Below, piece by piece: positions 27,645 to 39,200 of a stretch of 64,000 bases of DNA. Origin of the DNA: Aquila chrysaetos chrysaetos (taxonomy: Eukaryota; Chordata; Aves; Accipitriformes; Accipitridae); the NCBI RefSeq assembly GCF_900496995.4, contig NC_044006.1, positions 46,294,120 to 46,358,119 on the forward strand. The letters run 5' to 3'. The notes beneath the pieces were generated by a model, which saw only the letters and a list, made by a program, of their open reading frames with translations, did no database searches and was not told where the DNA came from. Positions within the stretch are counted from its first letter, which is position 1. Each line of letters begins with the position of its first letter. The position numbers and the translations under genes are program-made.

Positions 27645-27660
27645 CTCCAATGAATTGGAG
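27645..27660. promoter_or_regulatory. Back-to-back divergent CCAAT boxes (CTCCAAT-GA-ATTGGAG)
   Basis: Two 7-bp arms form a perfect inverted repeat around a 2-bp centre, giving opposed CCAAT boxes. They lie about 700 bp upstream of the CRPPA start codon, inside the CpG island. Divergent NF-Y sites are sometimes seen at bidirectional promoters, but no minus-strand gene is supported here. Confidence 0.45.
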
Positions 27661-27964
27661 CTATCCGTTTCCTCACGGGCGCACAGGGCATCCCGCCCCT
27701 ATCAGCGGAGCCCGACATGGGCCACGCAGAAGCAGCGGCTCCCCCGCCTTTCCCTGCGGGGGGGGGACGGGACCGGGCTGGCCGGCGCCCCGCGGCGCCG
27801 GCACAGCCTGCGGGCCGCCCGCCGGCCCCCGCCGCCCCCTCAGCGGGGCGCCCCGCCCCGCCCCGCGCGGCCGCCCCGCCTGACGGCTCCTGAGGCGCGC
27901 GCACTCCCCGCGGCCGGCACCGCCCACCCCGGCTCGCCGCAGGTGGGAGCAGGCCGCCTCGGCC

Positions 27965-27974
27965 GCGCATGCGC
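27965..27974. promoter_or_regulatory. NRF1 site (GCGCATGCGC) in CRPPA promoter
   Basis: This is a perfect 10-bp palindrome matching the core of the nuclear respiratory factor 1 consensus. It is 37 bp from the CCAAT box at 28011. NRF1 and NF-Y sites together are common in TATA-less CpG-island promoters. Confidence 0.6.
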
Positions 27975-28010
27975 TGTGGGGGACCACTCGCGCGCCGGGC
28001 ATTTAAAGGG

Positions 28011-28015
28011 CCAAT
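28011..28015 (+). promoter_or_regulatory. Proximal CCAAT box of CRPPA
   Basis: CCAAT in the context GGGCCAATGGC lies about 340 bp before the start codon. An ATTTAAA word lies just 5' at 28001. The probable transcription start lies somewhere in the 28050-28340 interval but cannot be fixed by eye. Confidence 0.45.
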
Positions 28016-28351
28016 GGCTGCAGTATGCTGCCGTGTGCTTGTTGTCTGCGTACCGGGGTGCTCTGCGTGGACGGACGGGCGGGCCCTCCCTCCGCGGTCT
28101 AGGTGCATGCCGCGGGGCTGCCCGGCCGCGCCCGGGCCCGCAGGCTTCTGCGGGGCCTCGCGTAGCGCGGGGTGGGCGAGGAGTAGGGCCCGGTCCCCGC
28201 TGGGGGCGGGCGGGCGCTGGATTCTTTGGATTGCGGACGTCGCGGGCAAATAAAACACGCGGGCGGGCGGGCGGTTGCGCCGTCCCGGCCGCGTTCCTGC
28301 TGCTGGGGGCGGGGAGGGCGAGGAGCGGAGCAGCCGCGGCGCCCCGCGCAG

Positions 28352-28518
28352 ATGGAGCCCAGCCCCGGGAGCCGCGACGCCAGGCCCGCCGTTACGCCGG
28401 TGGCGGCGGTGCTGCCGGCGGGCGGGAGCGGGGAGCGCCTGGGTGGCGCCACCCCCAAGCAGTTCTGCGCCGTGCAAGGGAGGCCTCTCGTCAGCTACAC
28501 GGTGCGGGCGATGGAGAG
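28352..28518 (+). CDS. CRPPA: D-ribitol-5-phosphate cytidylyltransferase (CRPPA/ISPD), exon 1
   Basis: CRPPA transfers a cytidylyl group from CTP to ribitol 5-phosphate, making the CDP-ribitol used by FKTN and FKRP to build the matriglycan anchor on alpha-dystroglycan. The enzyme is cytosolic. This exon encodes residues 1-55 plus two bases of codon 56. Residues 17-38 carry the IspD-type nucleotide-binding signature: [15 protein letters not shown] followed by TPKQF, with R29 and K36 in the positions of the catalytic Arg and Lys. The ATG is the only in-frame one before the signature; it has G at +4 but C at -3. The donor AG|GTAACG is at 28519. The leader before the signature is only 16 residues, shorter than in human. 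Confidence 0.93.
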
Positions 28519-29066
28519 GTAACGAGGCAGGCGCCGCTCGGCTCCCCGTCCGCGCCCTGCGGGCCTTCCCCTCCGCCCCCGGCCCCCCGCCGCTTCAGAC
28601 CCGGCCGCCGGTTCTTGCCGGCCCTCGCCGTGCTCTCAGTCCTCAGAAAGCCGCTGGCAGCCGCCCGCCGCCCTCGCCTCAGGCCCTGGGCGCCCCCCGG
28701 CGCGACCGCCCCTCGGAGGGTTTGGTTCTGCGTTTCGGTGGGATCTCCTTCCCGCCGCGCCCAGTCATCGTGCGATAAGTGACAGGGCGGCCGGGAGCGC
28801 GTAGGCCCGGTGCGGACCGGGGGTGCTCTCGGCTGTGACTGGGCAGGCTCGGCTGGGGAGAGGTACCGGGCGGGAGCTGGGCGCTCTCCCCCGTCCCGGC
28901 CTGGCTCTGTCACCGCCGCCCCCGGCGGCTCTCCTCTTTCCCCAGTGCCGCCGGCGCCTTGAAGCTGTGTCGCTTTCCATTACTGCCGGAGACCTGTTCG
29001 AGGCCCTCAGCCTCGAAGCTCGAGGGTTTCTGTAGCTGCAGTGGCTGGTGTGGTGAGCTACACGCC

Positions 29067-29175
29067 CGCCGTAGCTGTTGGAGACAGTCATAATACTATC
29101 TGGAGGCCCCGAAAGAAAGCTCTAGTCGGCCATGGCCATTGGAGACGGTCTTAATAGTGTCCAGAGGCCTCGAAC
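29067..29175. repeat. Diverged 61-bp tandem duplication
   Basis: TTGGAGACAGTCATAATACT at 29078 recurs as TTGGAGACGGTCTTAATAGT at 29139, and the similarity continues through GAGGCC(C/T)CGAA. Over 36 aligned bases I count 7 differences and no gaps, and similarity extends a little on the left side. It is a two-copy, old duplication just downstream of the CpG island. Confidence 0.7.
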
Positions 29176-32100
29176 AAGGATCCACTCTTCATAGCAGGGT
29201 GAACTCGGTGGTCTACAGCGCTGCATTAGGCTTCACCGTTATAGTCCATGGTGAAGTGCCCCGCTGCAGCAAGAAGCTTAAATGCCCCCTTGGTTTTGTT
29301 TAAGATATGGTTACTGGGCTAGAAGCTGATAGCTCGCATAGCGGCATGCGTAAATTTTCTTTGTTTACATTGGAGCAAAGAATTTAAGTAATGGGATATC
29401 TTAGCAGTCAGGTTTTTCCTTTTCATAAGACTGTTGAGTTCTAGGCATATGACTGACAGTTAATATATTATTGTCAAATGTTAACATAATGTAAGTCTTG
29501 TATCTAGTGTCATTTGAAACACTGCAGGTAGGAGTGGAGTGTCAGATCTGGATGTTTTGCAGTAACTTGTAGAAAAGCAAACCTTTAGTTTTTAGAGAGA
29601 ATAAATGGGAGGAGTGGAGGGTAGTGAAAAGAAATGGAATTGCCAACATCTCCCAAAGTTCTTAACTGATGGAAACTTGTACAACGTCAGAATTGGGACT
29701 CTTTTTCCGTTACCACCCAGAGAAGCTTCCCTCAGGTCACTTGTTACTTTATGAAAGAAATATTGCTTGTTTTCTTTATTTAGTTTTCAACAGCCAGTCA
29801 CAAAGCTAAACACATCACTAAGCAAAACCTCCAATCCAAAGCTTGTCATAGCTGTAATTTCTGCCAAAATGTCATGGGAATCTACAGAGAAGAATAATAT
29901 CCTCACTTAGTGTATTGGAGACCTGGAAAAGAGAACAGAGTGAGGTTTGGGGAGGAAATGATATTCATAGGAAAATAAAACATTATTCATTTAAAAAAAA
30001 AATCTTTCATTTTTGCTGCCAGTAAGCTCTGGGAAAATAACAGTTATTTGAGCAACAGTATTATATTTATGTCCTAAAGCTGCAGAAAATTAGAAGGTTG
30101 AATTCTAATTGTACAGTCCAACCAGGCGCATGATCCCAAGTTGATTGTGAGAGTAACAACCTAGTGCTTCCACTTAACTTTAGAAGTGCAATAACTGGTG
30201 CCAGTGCTCTCACAGGCAGAGCTTTCTGCCATCTCTGAATTGAAGTGTTGGCTGGTATGTATGTGTTTGGGGAGTTGGGAACAGATGTACTCTAAAGCTT
30301 GGAATGGCTTTCATTTTCATCTCAACACTTCTGACTCTGAAACCGCAAAGGAGGTACCTTGTTCTTTTTTGTGCGAATGTACGCGCAAAAATGTAATGTT
30401 GAGGAACTGCAGTTTGTCATATAATCTATCACCCAGAAGTGGCAGATTTTCTGTGTTTAGCTTGATGCTATCTTCTGATGTCTATTGTTTATCTGCTCTA
30501 ATTGAATGAATCATTGACTCATTAACCTGTAATAACTTATATTGAACTGGTTATCTCAGCTAATGCAGCTGGTTTTGAGCTTTTTTTAATCTGGAAAAAA
30601 TGTAGCAACATACAGACAGAAACACATGAGCAAATCAAGAATTTGCAGCTGCTTTGCATGTGCTTTTTAAAAATCAGGAGAAAAAGATTTTTACACTGTT
30701 CAGCTGAAAGTAGTGAGAATTTTAAATATTGATGTGGAAAAACTGGCAGACAAGACAAGAGCAGACATGAATGAATAAGCAGTGCATCCTGTTGCATAGG
30801 ATGACAGCATGTAGAACGTTGGCCTGCCAATAATAATCAAAGATGATGCCCTTAGGAAGGGGAGGTGAGAAAAAAATAGGGTGAGGAGAAATGATTGGTT
30901 TTTATTGCCAGTACAGTGCCACAAATAGGAAGGTCAGGTCCTATCCTGGGGGTGAAATTAAAGTGTGTTAGAGAACTTAAATGTCTGTTTTTTCCCATTG
31001 AATTTGTTTCTGCTTTTGTTGACCTATGCAAGGCTTTTGCATCAAGTTCAACAGAACTAGAATGGCATTCCTCCTTTTTGCTTCTGTGCAAACTAGTACG
31101 GTTCTTCCTTAATTTTAATTTTTTTTGTGTATGTTTGTTTAGAATAGAACATTTCCAATTCCTTTTCTGAGATGGAGAAATCTCAGCTCTGTGTGCACAT
31201 GTGCACACATATTTTGCTAAAGCTGTAGAGAGGAAAACAGACCAAGGTAAAGGTTGATTTTTAAAATCATTGTGGGACAAATGAGCTGCTGCTATTCTTG
31301 CTGTGCTCATATTTCACCAGTTGTTGAAAGTACAGTGAGAAGTTATGAAAGAGAAAAGCAGAGTTAATATGTTTACTGGCAGAATAAAAATTTTCCATAA
31401 AGGTTTCAGACAGCTTTGTTTACTTTGTTTACTGTAATGTAGTTTCTTAAAACAAGTGGCCCGATATAAAAAAAAAAAACATCACCTGGGGGAAGCTTCC
31501 AAAGAATTGCCTCTTTGGAAGTGTCTTGTGTAGTTTATTTGCCAGGTATTTTTCCCCATTGACTGATGCATGTTCACTACCTCTACAGGTCACACAATTA
31601 CGGTTTTGTTAAATGTATCTATTGTGGTAGTTCTTTTTGTCCAGTTAGTATTAGCTTGTTCTTGATATTGCTTATAAGCTAAAAATAATCATAGCAAACA
31701 ATCCAATTGTTTTAACTTTATGAAGGTATCTTTGTTATCTTGTCTGACTAATAAGGAACATCATCTTTCAGGAAAAAAATGAATGGCTTCTGTACATGAG
31801 ATGCTTAAAACTTTCTTAATGTACCTGTGAAACTTTTCAGACTTAAAAGCTCCCTGAGTCCACTTTTGTAATGTAAAAGATACATATGTATTCATATATC
31901 AATAAAGTCATAACAAAACTGTTATGGAAGAAAAGGAAGTTATGCTTGCATTCTGCAAATGCATTTTGTTCTTGACAGTTCTTTTCTTGTTTGGTGCTTG
32001 AATAATAAGATCAGCAAAAGTAATATAATGATTTATTTTGTACCTCTGAAGAGTTTCTGTGGCAGTGAAAGATCATGTCTTACACTACTGAAGCCATCTC

Positions 32101-32843
32101 AGCAGCGACTGTCTGGTTCTGGCCTTGTTTTGCTGGTACAACTGCTGATTTCAGTAGGTTATATGTTAAATAGATTGTTACTAGTCTGAGTAAGAGTTGC
32201 AAGAAACTGAGTGTGAGTATTTAAGCCTTATGTCAGATTTCGGGCTCAGCACTGGTTTGTATGTAAGTGAACTGATAGAGGGTTTAAACCTCAGTCACGT
32301 TTGTACCTGAGTATGCCATTTAGGTGGTACAGTCTCAGAGCATAACTCATGGGTTATTTCATTTCCTCTGCCATCTGTGTTGTGAAGTTATTTAATAGCT
32401 TAATCTGTTACTGAGTTAATGAGCTCCTTTATTTTGAGTTCTAGCTCAGCTAATATAAATGTATGTACTTTTGTTTGAAATTTAATAAAACAATGCTATT
32501 TTCTAGTAGGCAGCTGGTCTGCCTGTCTGTAGGTAATGATGAGGACAGCTACAGGAAACAAATATATAGTCCTTTTCTGCCTCATTGTTTTCCTTCTACT
32601 AATACTGAGGTCTTTCCAAGGCAGTTGTAGAGTGATTACAACTGGGGTTACTTTTGTTTCATTTGATCAGACCTGATGATCCATTTTAGAACTACAGCCT
32701 ATGTTCTATGGAAGCACTAGAGTTCTGTATTTAGTGCTTGTTAAAGCACATTGGGGTACAGTATTTTTCATGCCTTGTGCTGATTCTTTCTGAAGCTTGC
32801 ATTATCTTCATCTAATATTACAGTTATAAAATTGAAAGGGTGT

Positions 32844-33441
32844 TGTCGTGGTTTAACCCTAGCTGGCAACTAAACACCACACAGCAGTTCGCTCACTCCC
32901 CATCCCCCCCCCCCCCCCTAGTGGGATGAGGGAGAGAATCAGAAGAGTAGAAGTGCGAAAACTCGTGGGTTGAGATAAAGACAGTTTAATAGGTAAAGCA
33001 AAAGCCATGCACACAAGCAAAGTAAAACAGGGAATTCATTCACCGCTTCCCATCGGCAGGCAGGTGTTCAGCCATCGCCAGGAAAGCAGGGCTCCATCAC
33101 ATGTAATGGTTCCTTGGGAAGACAAACACTCCCCTTCCTTCTTCCCCCCAGCTTTATATGCTGAGCATGATGTCGTATGGTCTGGGATATCCCTTTGGTC
33201 AGCTGGGGTCAGCTGTCCCGGCTGTGTCCCCTCCCATCTTCTTGTGCCCCCCCAGCCTCCTTGCCGGTGGGGTGGGGTGGGGTGAGGTGAGAAGCAGAAA
33301 AGGCCTTGGCTCTGTGTAAGCACTGCTCAGCAGTAACTAAAACATCCCTGTTATCAACACTGTTTCAGCACAAATCCAAAACATAGCCCTGTACTAGCTA
33401 CTATCAAGAAAATTAACTCCATCACAGACAAAACTGGCACA
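32844..33441 (-). mobile_element. Solo LTR of an avian endogenous retrovirus (ERVL-like)
   Basis: A 598-bp element is bounded on the + strand by TGTCGTGG and GGCACA, so it has the TG...CA ends of an LTR. Perfect 5-bp direct repeats GGTGT flank it (32839-32843 and 33442-33446). Five-bp duplications fit class III/ERVL-type elements. Orientation is inferred as minus: on that strand a TATAAA lies at 33158-33153 and an ATTAAA polyadenylation signal about 165 bp downstream (32990-32985). No internal gag, pol or env sequence is present, so it arose by LTR-LTR recombination. It contains a variable poly-C run near 32905-32918. The family assignment is from recalled similarity to an LTR common in bird genomes. 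Confidence 0.9.
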
Positions 33442-35938
33442 GGTGTTTACTATTTTCAAACTTGTTTCGAGCAGGTCCTGAGCTTATTATTTTAGTATGA
33501 AATCTTTCTGAAGAAAAGGGGGTGACAAATTGAGGGAGGAAAAAAAAAGATACATTTACTGCCAGATTGAGTGTATATCCTTCTACTTCATTAAAACACT
33601 TTGAAACATTTCCATAAGCAGGTCTTTAAAAGAGTGAGCACCTGTGTGGTGCACAGTTCTCATTCATGAGAATTTGTAGTATACTTTACTGAATTAGTAC
33701 TTTTCATGAGTTTTGGTGGGACATGTTAGGCTTCAAAGCCTAAGCTGTTCTTGTACCTAATCAGTCTAGAGGATACCTTTATGCTCTTACATGAATAGTT
33801 TGCATCTCTAAATCCCAGCTCTAATTATAGACATTAGTCCAGAATGAGTTTAAGGAGGACATACTCAAGTTTATAAATGTGTTTATCCAGACACAGGGTG
33901 GAGCTGTGACCGCATCCTGTCACTTTTTGGTGTATTGTATCACTGGAGGCCTTGAGCCATTCCACCCTGTCTGTGCAGAGATTTATCATAGGCTGGCCAG
34001 TACTTCTGTACTCTTCTCAGAAGATGCTGTATACTACCAAGTTGCCTCATAATCTGTTTCCTTTGATTCCAGAATGGGAAATGTCAGTGCTCTTCTTACA
34101 CAGTCACTAGTGAATGTGCAGACTGTCCACTGTTTCTGGGAACTGTGTAAGGCTATAGTCTTTCTGCAAATAGAAGTGCAGAGCTCTTATTTAGTGTGAA
34201 ATAGCTCTTCTTAAATTTTGCTTTATTTAAATGATTGACTCTCAATTTCAAAAGAAGAACTGAGATGAATCCAATTAGCTTGTCCTAGTAGTGAGTTGAA
34301 GTCGTGCAGAGGTGCTAAGTTTTGTGGCTAAATGTAGGACTATGCCAGGACTAATTTGAAAACCTTTTCGTGAACCTTTGGTGAGTGACAAGTTGAAATG
34401 AAACTTGAAAACATATGACTTCAGATTTTACATTTGAACAACTTCAGTACTTAAAAAAATGCTGAGAATATGTTGGTTTGGCTGTATTTTCTGCCTTTGT
34501 TAATATAATGAACATAAGGACAAATATTTTTCTTTTGAAGAATGCTAATAGCACTTCCATTTATTTTATTTTTAATAGTTATTTTAAAATTCATTGAAAT
34601 AATTTTCCATGGAGTTCTATTAATTACAAAAAAACCATACAGAAGGTGGAAGATGCTCTGTTGTTTCACATAGTTCTAGGGGATTGGTTTGTATCACAGA
34701 TGACTGCTTTTGGAGTGAGAATAGTTCCTAGGCAATGCCTTCTCATGAGTTATTGCAGAAACCGATACCTTGAGCCTGCATATTTCTGAACCGTAAATTT
34801 CTTGCTCTCGTTCTTCCAACTGGAAGTATTTAGTACCTTTGTCTTGTGTCTGCAAAATTGGTTTCAATTCAATAGCTTTACTAGTTTTAGTTGAGAGAAT
34901 ATACCATACTTGTCTGTCTCCCTTCCTGGTTGGATATGTAGGCTACATATGAGTAATTTTACTGTAGTAAATAGTAAACTGTTTTTGTAATCATTGCTCA
35001 TCTGATGAGTTTCTTGTCTGTCATGCTAAAAAACCCTCCTGTCATCTGTGGAGACACAGAAAGGAAATAAAACAATTTTAAATCCTTTTTTATGCTCTCT
35101 AGATAGCATTTAGGAAATAAGGCACTCAAATAGCTGGATTTCAATTATGGTATTTCTGTTATTTTGAAGTACAGTATGCCACATGTGACTATAATTTGTA
35201 TTCCTAGGTCCTTTGACACAAGTATGACTTCAGCCTAACTTCATTTATGACTGGTTTTAATCTTGTGGATTGTGGGTCATTCTCCCCCCACACCACCCCT
35301 CAATTGTAGAGCTAGGCTGATACCAATAGTAAAAGCTTGAAGTTCTCTAAAAATATGCTTTTCATATTATGGTAATTTTACCTAGCATAGCTATGGTTTT
35401 ACATTGTGATCTTTGTTTCAGAGTTTTTCTTGATCCTCTTATTCACTTGTACACAGTGTACTGCACAGTAGAACACGGAGTACTCCAGGTCCCAGGAATT
35501 ACCAATTTATTGGAGACTGAATTTAGAGAAGGCTAAAATAACAGACTGTAGCCGATTGATTTAGAAGTTGTGTTTGAAGTTAGGAATGAGGCTGGGGTAA
35601 GAAATGTTTTGAAGGCTTTTCGAAGAGTTATCAGAAGGTGCGCTTTTTTTTTTTTTCTTTTCCTCCTGCAAACTGGTTGTTGGAAGCAAGTCCCTTCCCA
35701 GAATTCCAGTTACTTTGGTCGACATCCATGTATTGGTAGAGATCCTCTCATGTAGCTCTCCCTTTAGGGGTGGAGTGCTAATACACACACAAAAACATGG
35801 ACTTGAGTATATTGAGAAATGCTTTATTTAGCCAGCTTGAATTTCTTTTTGTATTAATTTCTTTGTTTCATGGAGATATCTGTACTTTTATTTAGTCATT
35901 CATGTCTACTTTCTCTGGTTTTGTACTGTTTCTTCTAG

Positions 35939-36218
35939 GATAAGTTGGATAGCCGACATTATTGTGGTGGTCTCTCCTGAAAATATTGAAATAATGAAGT
36001 CTATCGTTGAAAGATATGGCCACAAAAGAGTTACGATAGTAAAAGGTGGAATAACTCGTCATCGGTCAATTTTCAATGGATTGAAAGTATTTGCAGAGAA
36101 TAAATTTTCCAACCATCTGCTCCAGAAACCAGAAGTAGTGATTATCCATGATGCTGTGAGGCCATTTGTTGAAGAAGATATTCTTTCAAAAGTGGTTATG
36201 GCTGCTAAAGAACATGGG
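35939..36218 (+). CDS. CRPPA: CRPPA (ISPD), exon 2
   Basis: This exon encodes the end of codon 56 through residue 149 and ends in phase 0. The acceptor is TTTCTTCTAG at 35938 and the donor GGG|GTATGT at 36219. The sequence continues the cytidylyltransferase fold: a beta strand [10 protein letters not shown] (62-71), then [10 protein letters not shown] (95-104), where the Arg-Ser pair belongs to the conserved nucleotide-binding region of IspD-like enzymes, and the hallmark HDAVRPFV (126-133), whose Asp contributes to metal and substrate binding. Reading on into the intron adds about 37 unrelated residues before a stop, which confirms the donor. Confidence 0.97.
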
Positions 36219-39200
36219 GTATGTACTATACAGCAATGCAACTCTGAAGTGTTTTTTATACTGTACAGTGTAAAATCACGACTGATAAGTAAGGATTTTC
36301 CTAGCAATTTTATTAATGTATTATGTTGATTTTTAAGTAGAACAGATTCAGAATCCCTGTTATGCAGAGAGGTCAGATGGGGGAGGGAGACATTTTTAAA
36401 TGCCGCAGGCGTTATTTGCTATGGGGAGTAATTATTGCCATAGAGACTGTCAGTAAGAGATTGAATTAATCACCAATTTGTTAGTTGAAAGGTAGATTAC
36501 ATAATGATAGTTTACCTTTTTGTCCATGCAGAATTCTTGCCTAACGCTAGAGTAGTTCAGTTGGTGATTACTCATAATAGCTAAAGAGAGTACTGCATTG
36601 GTTGAATTGCAAACTTCATGTGTTTTCATCTCAAACTTATATGCAAATCCTGAATGAGTGGCAAGAGAGCTATCTCTGTATTAATCTAAATTTTTCTAGA
36701 ATCCATAAGCATTGCAAACTGCTGGAAAAAGGGGAAGCAGTAAGCCTCCAACCGTAGGTTGGAGATCCTCCTGGTCATCACTGCATCTGAGGACTAGGAA
36801 TATTCACAGGAACCTGAAAGGTTTCTGAGAAAGTAAGTGATATGTGAAGGGGAAGTGTTGGTAGAAGTTGTATTATGCAAGTAGAATGGTAGAGTTATTA
36901 TTGTACAATTTGCTATCTTTACCTTGTACTTCAGTTCTCCATTAATAAAATTGTAGAATGCTTCTCTACTTCTAGGAGATGATTTGAGGTAGAAGTCATT
37001 AGTGACAGCAGATTGTTTGGGTAGTAGAAAGCTAGGAAAATCTACCACTTTTTCAGGAAATGAGGTAAAACATAAGTTAATTGACAGATAATTCGCAACT
37101 TTGACAGTGGAATAAAGAGTCCAAAGAATGAGTTGTGGTATTTCCTTAGCGCCTCCACCTTTTTTTGAAAGCTTGTAGTGTAAAAGGGGAATGTACCACT
37201 TGTTAAAATAGTCATTATGAAAATTAAATTATGTAAGGTCTCTCAGAATATTGTGTTAGAAATCTAAATATATTGAGCTTCTTACTAGTAGGGCTGTACT
37301 TTTGTAGATTGGCTTAATAAAAAATGGCAATAAATAGAAACTCTGCTCTGTAGTTTTCAGTGATACAGAACATAAGTTTCCAGTCATTAAAACTTAAATT
37401 CTGTTAGAATTTTAACAAGGTTTTTGACCTTTCTCATATAGCACAAAATAGCTTTCCAGAATTGATTGTCTGCCAAAGACTTTAAAATAGATCTGCTTTG
37501 TAAATCTGTTTTAAATGAGATTCTTTGAGAGTAGTAGAAGAATGGGGTTAATTGTACTGATGTTGAGTTGAAATGAGAATAACTGTTTTCTCAATGTATT
37601 TGTGTTTACGTGTCTTGCATGTTAAGGTTTATCATATCTCATTTGTCTTTGTGTTTGAGTTTTTTAACTTGTTCACTTTTTCTTGAAACTTGTGTGATTT
37701 TAATGTAATATTTTTTCATGGTTTTCTTTTTAATTGGGTGTAAGACATTTTCAGTAAAACAGTAGGGAACCAAGGCAATCTCCACTGACCTTCTCAAGGC
37801 AGTGTACTCTAGTTCGTCTGAACTTCTGACTGGTAAATATTTTCTTACCTAGATCACTGAGGTATCATTTGATCTCAAAAAGGTGATCTTATACATTTGT
37901 CATAGTCTTTTCCATTGTATAATGTCTGTCTGAAATGTGCGTGGTATTTATTGGCTCTGTAGTGGCTTCCTGTGTTGGCTTAGATCCACTGAATTTAGTG
38001 AGGCTAGGCTATCAGGGAACTGGACTCCAAAAGCTGTTAGCTATTGATGTTACCTGACAAAGTAATTGAATTAAGGAACATGAGAAGAACTTCATTTTAT
38101 ATAACGAATAGGAGAAGCTTCCTGCCAGAGAGAGGTGGCTATCTTCACTCAACAACTACAGAATTCTGCAGAACTAAGTGACTGGAAAGCTTAGACTCTT
38201 GCTCAAAACTGACACGCGTGGTTTTGAATATCAGAAAAAAAATTGATCGAGAGAAGCTATCATCTTTAGTTCTTCCTATAGTCAAATTCTTTGCATGTCT
38301 AAAAGGGAGTAAATTCTTCAATCTTTCAGTACAAAAAGTAATTACTTCCTTTTGCATTATATAGAAAGGTACAAAACCTGGCAGAAACATCATATTAAAT
38401 CACTGGTGTAATAGGGGTAATGCTGTATTGTTGTTCATCTGCATACCATATAGATAGCATAAGTATGAGAAGCTTTAATGTTCTTTAAAATGGCAATTGA
38501 TCAAGTAAGTTATTGCACTTATAGCTGCCAATTGTCAGACAAATAAACTGCTTTATTACACTTACTAATCAGTTTGTTATTTGCCTGTAGGAATCAAAAT
38601 GTGCACCTTATCCAGAACTAATAAATTATGCCTTAAATCCCCCAAACAATCCCTTGATTATGTGAAAATATTACTTTGTAACCAATTAAATTCCATTTAT
38701 GTTTTGGGGGTAATTTTGTAATTAAAATTACATGTTTCTAGAAACAAATTCTTTATTGCTAGTAAAAGTTGGGAAAAGTGGAAGCTTCAGAAGGCATCAG
38801 TCCAAAGCCTCTAGCAATATCTCATTGCCAACATTGCATTTTAAACAACATAACTAAAAAGAAAAATGCTTACAAGAAAAAAAATCAGGAAGGTGGGGGG
38901 GAACTTGTCAGTTCTGCTGTTGAGAGTTAAAAAAAAGTCACATACAAAGACTCTCTCATTCTGTAGTTAACATAAACTAGATTTGAAAGTATAGTTTATT
39001 TCTTTGAAAGGACTGAATCAAAATGGCATTCTTAAAAGCTGATTTCTGGAAGCTGTCTAACATCATTATTTTATTCTCGGCTTTAGCAAGGATCTGAACA
39101 AAGCATACATGCCAACACAGATGTACAGTGCTACTCAGTCTCATGGACTCTTATTCACATACACAATCAGTCAAAATAATACCCCCAGACAGAAAACACT

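Larger units (their letters stand above)
27540..29000. promoter_or_regulatory. CRPPA: CpG island covering the CRPPA promoter and first exon
   Basis: About 1.5 kb of CpG-dense, GC-rich sequence contrasts sharply with AT-rich flanks. It contains GC boxes (for example around 28202-28215 and 28306-28318), a GGGC tandem at 28260-28273 and CCAAT and NRF1-type motifs. No TATA box sits at a usual distance from the likely start. This is a typical housekeeping-type promoter. Long open frames on both strands inside it are a side effect of few stop codons in GC-rich DNA. Confidence 0.85.
28519..35938 (+). other. CRPPA: CRPPA intron 1
   Basis: This 7,420-bp GT-AG intron starts within the CpG island. It contains a diverged 61-bp tandem duplication (about 29067-29175), a nested inverted repeat (29220-29270) and a solo LTR (32844-33441). 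The rest is AT-rich unique sequence. No additional exon is supported. Confidence 0.85.

Noticed and set aside
27587-28477. 296-codon open frame on the minus strand upstream of and overlapping CRPPA exon 1
   Set aside because: It lies in the CpG island where stop codons are rare, is made of low-complexity Arg/Gly/Pro/Ala, and overlaps the genuine exon on the other strand.
27655-28782. 375-codon plus-strand open frame across the CRPPA first exon
   Set aside because: It is in a different frame from the CRPPA signature, has the composition expected of translated CpG island, and contains no domain.
33007-33323. Open frames on both strands within the solo LTR
   Set aside because: They are inside non-coding LTR sequence and do not resemble retroviral proteins.
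36219-36329. Extension of CRPPA exon 2 into a 37-residue read-through tail
   Set aside because: The donor GGG|GTATGT is good and joining to 52496 restores the conserved protein. The tail matches nothing.
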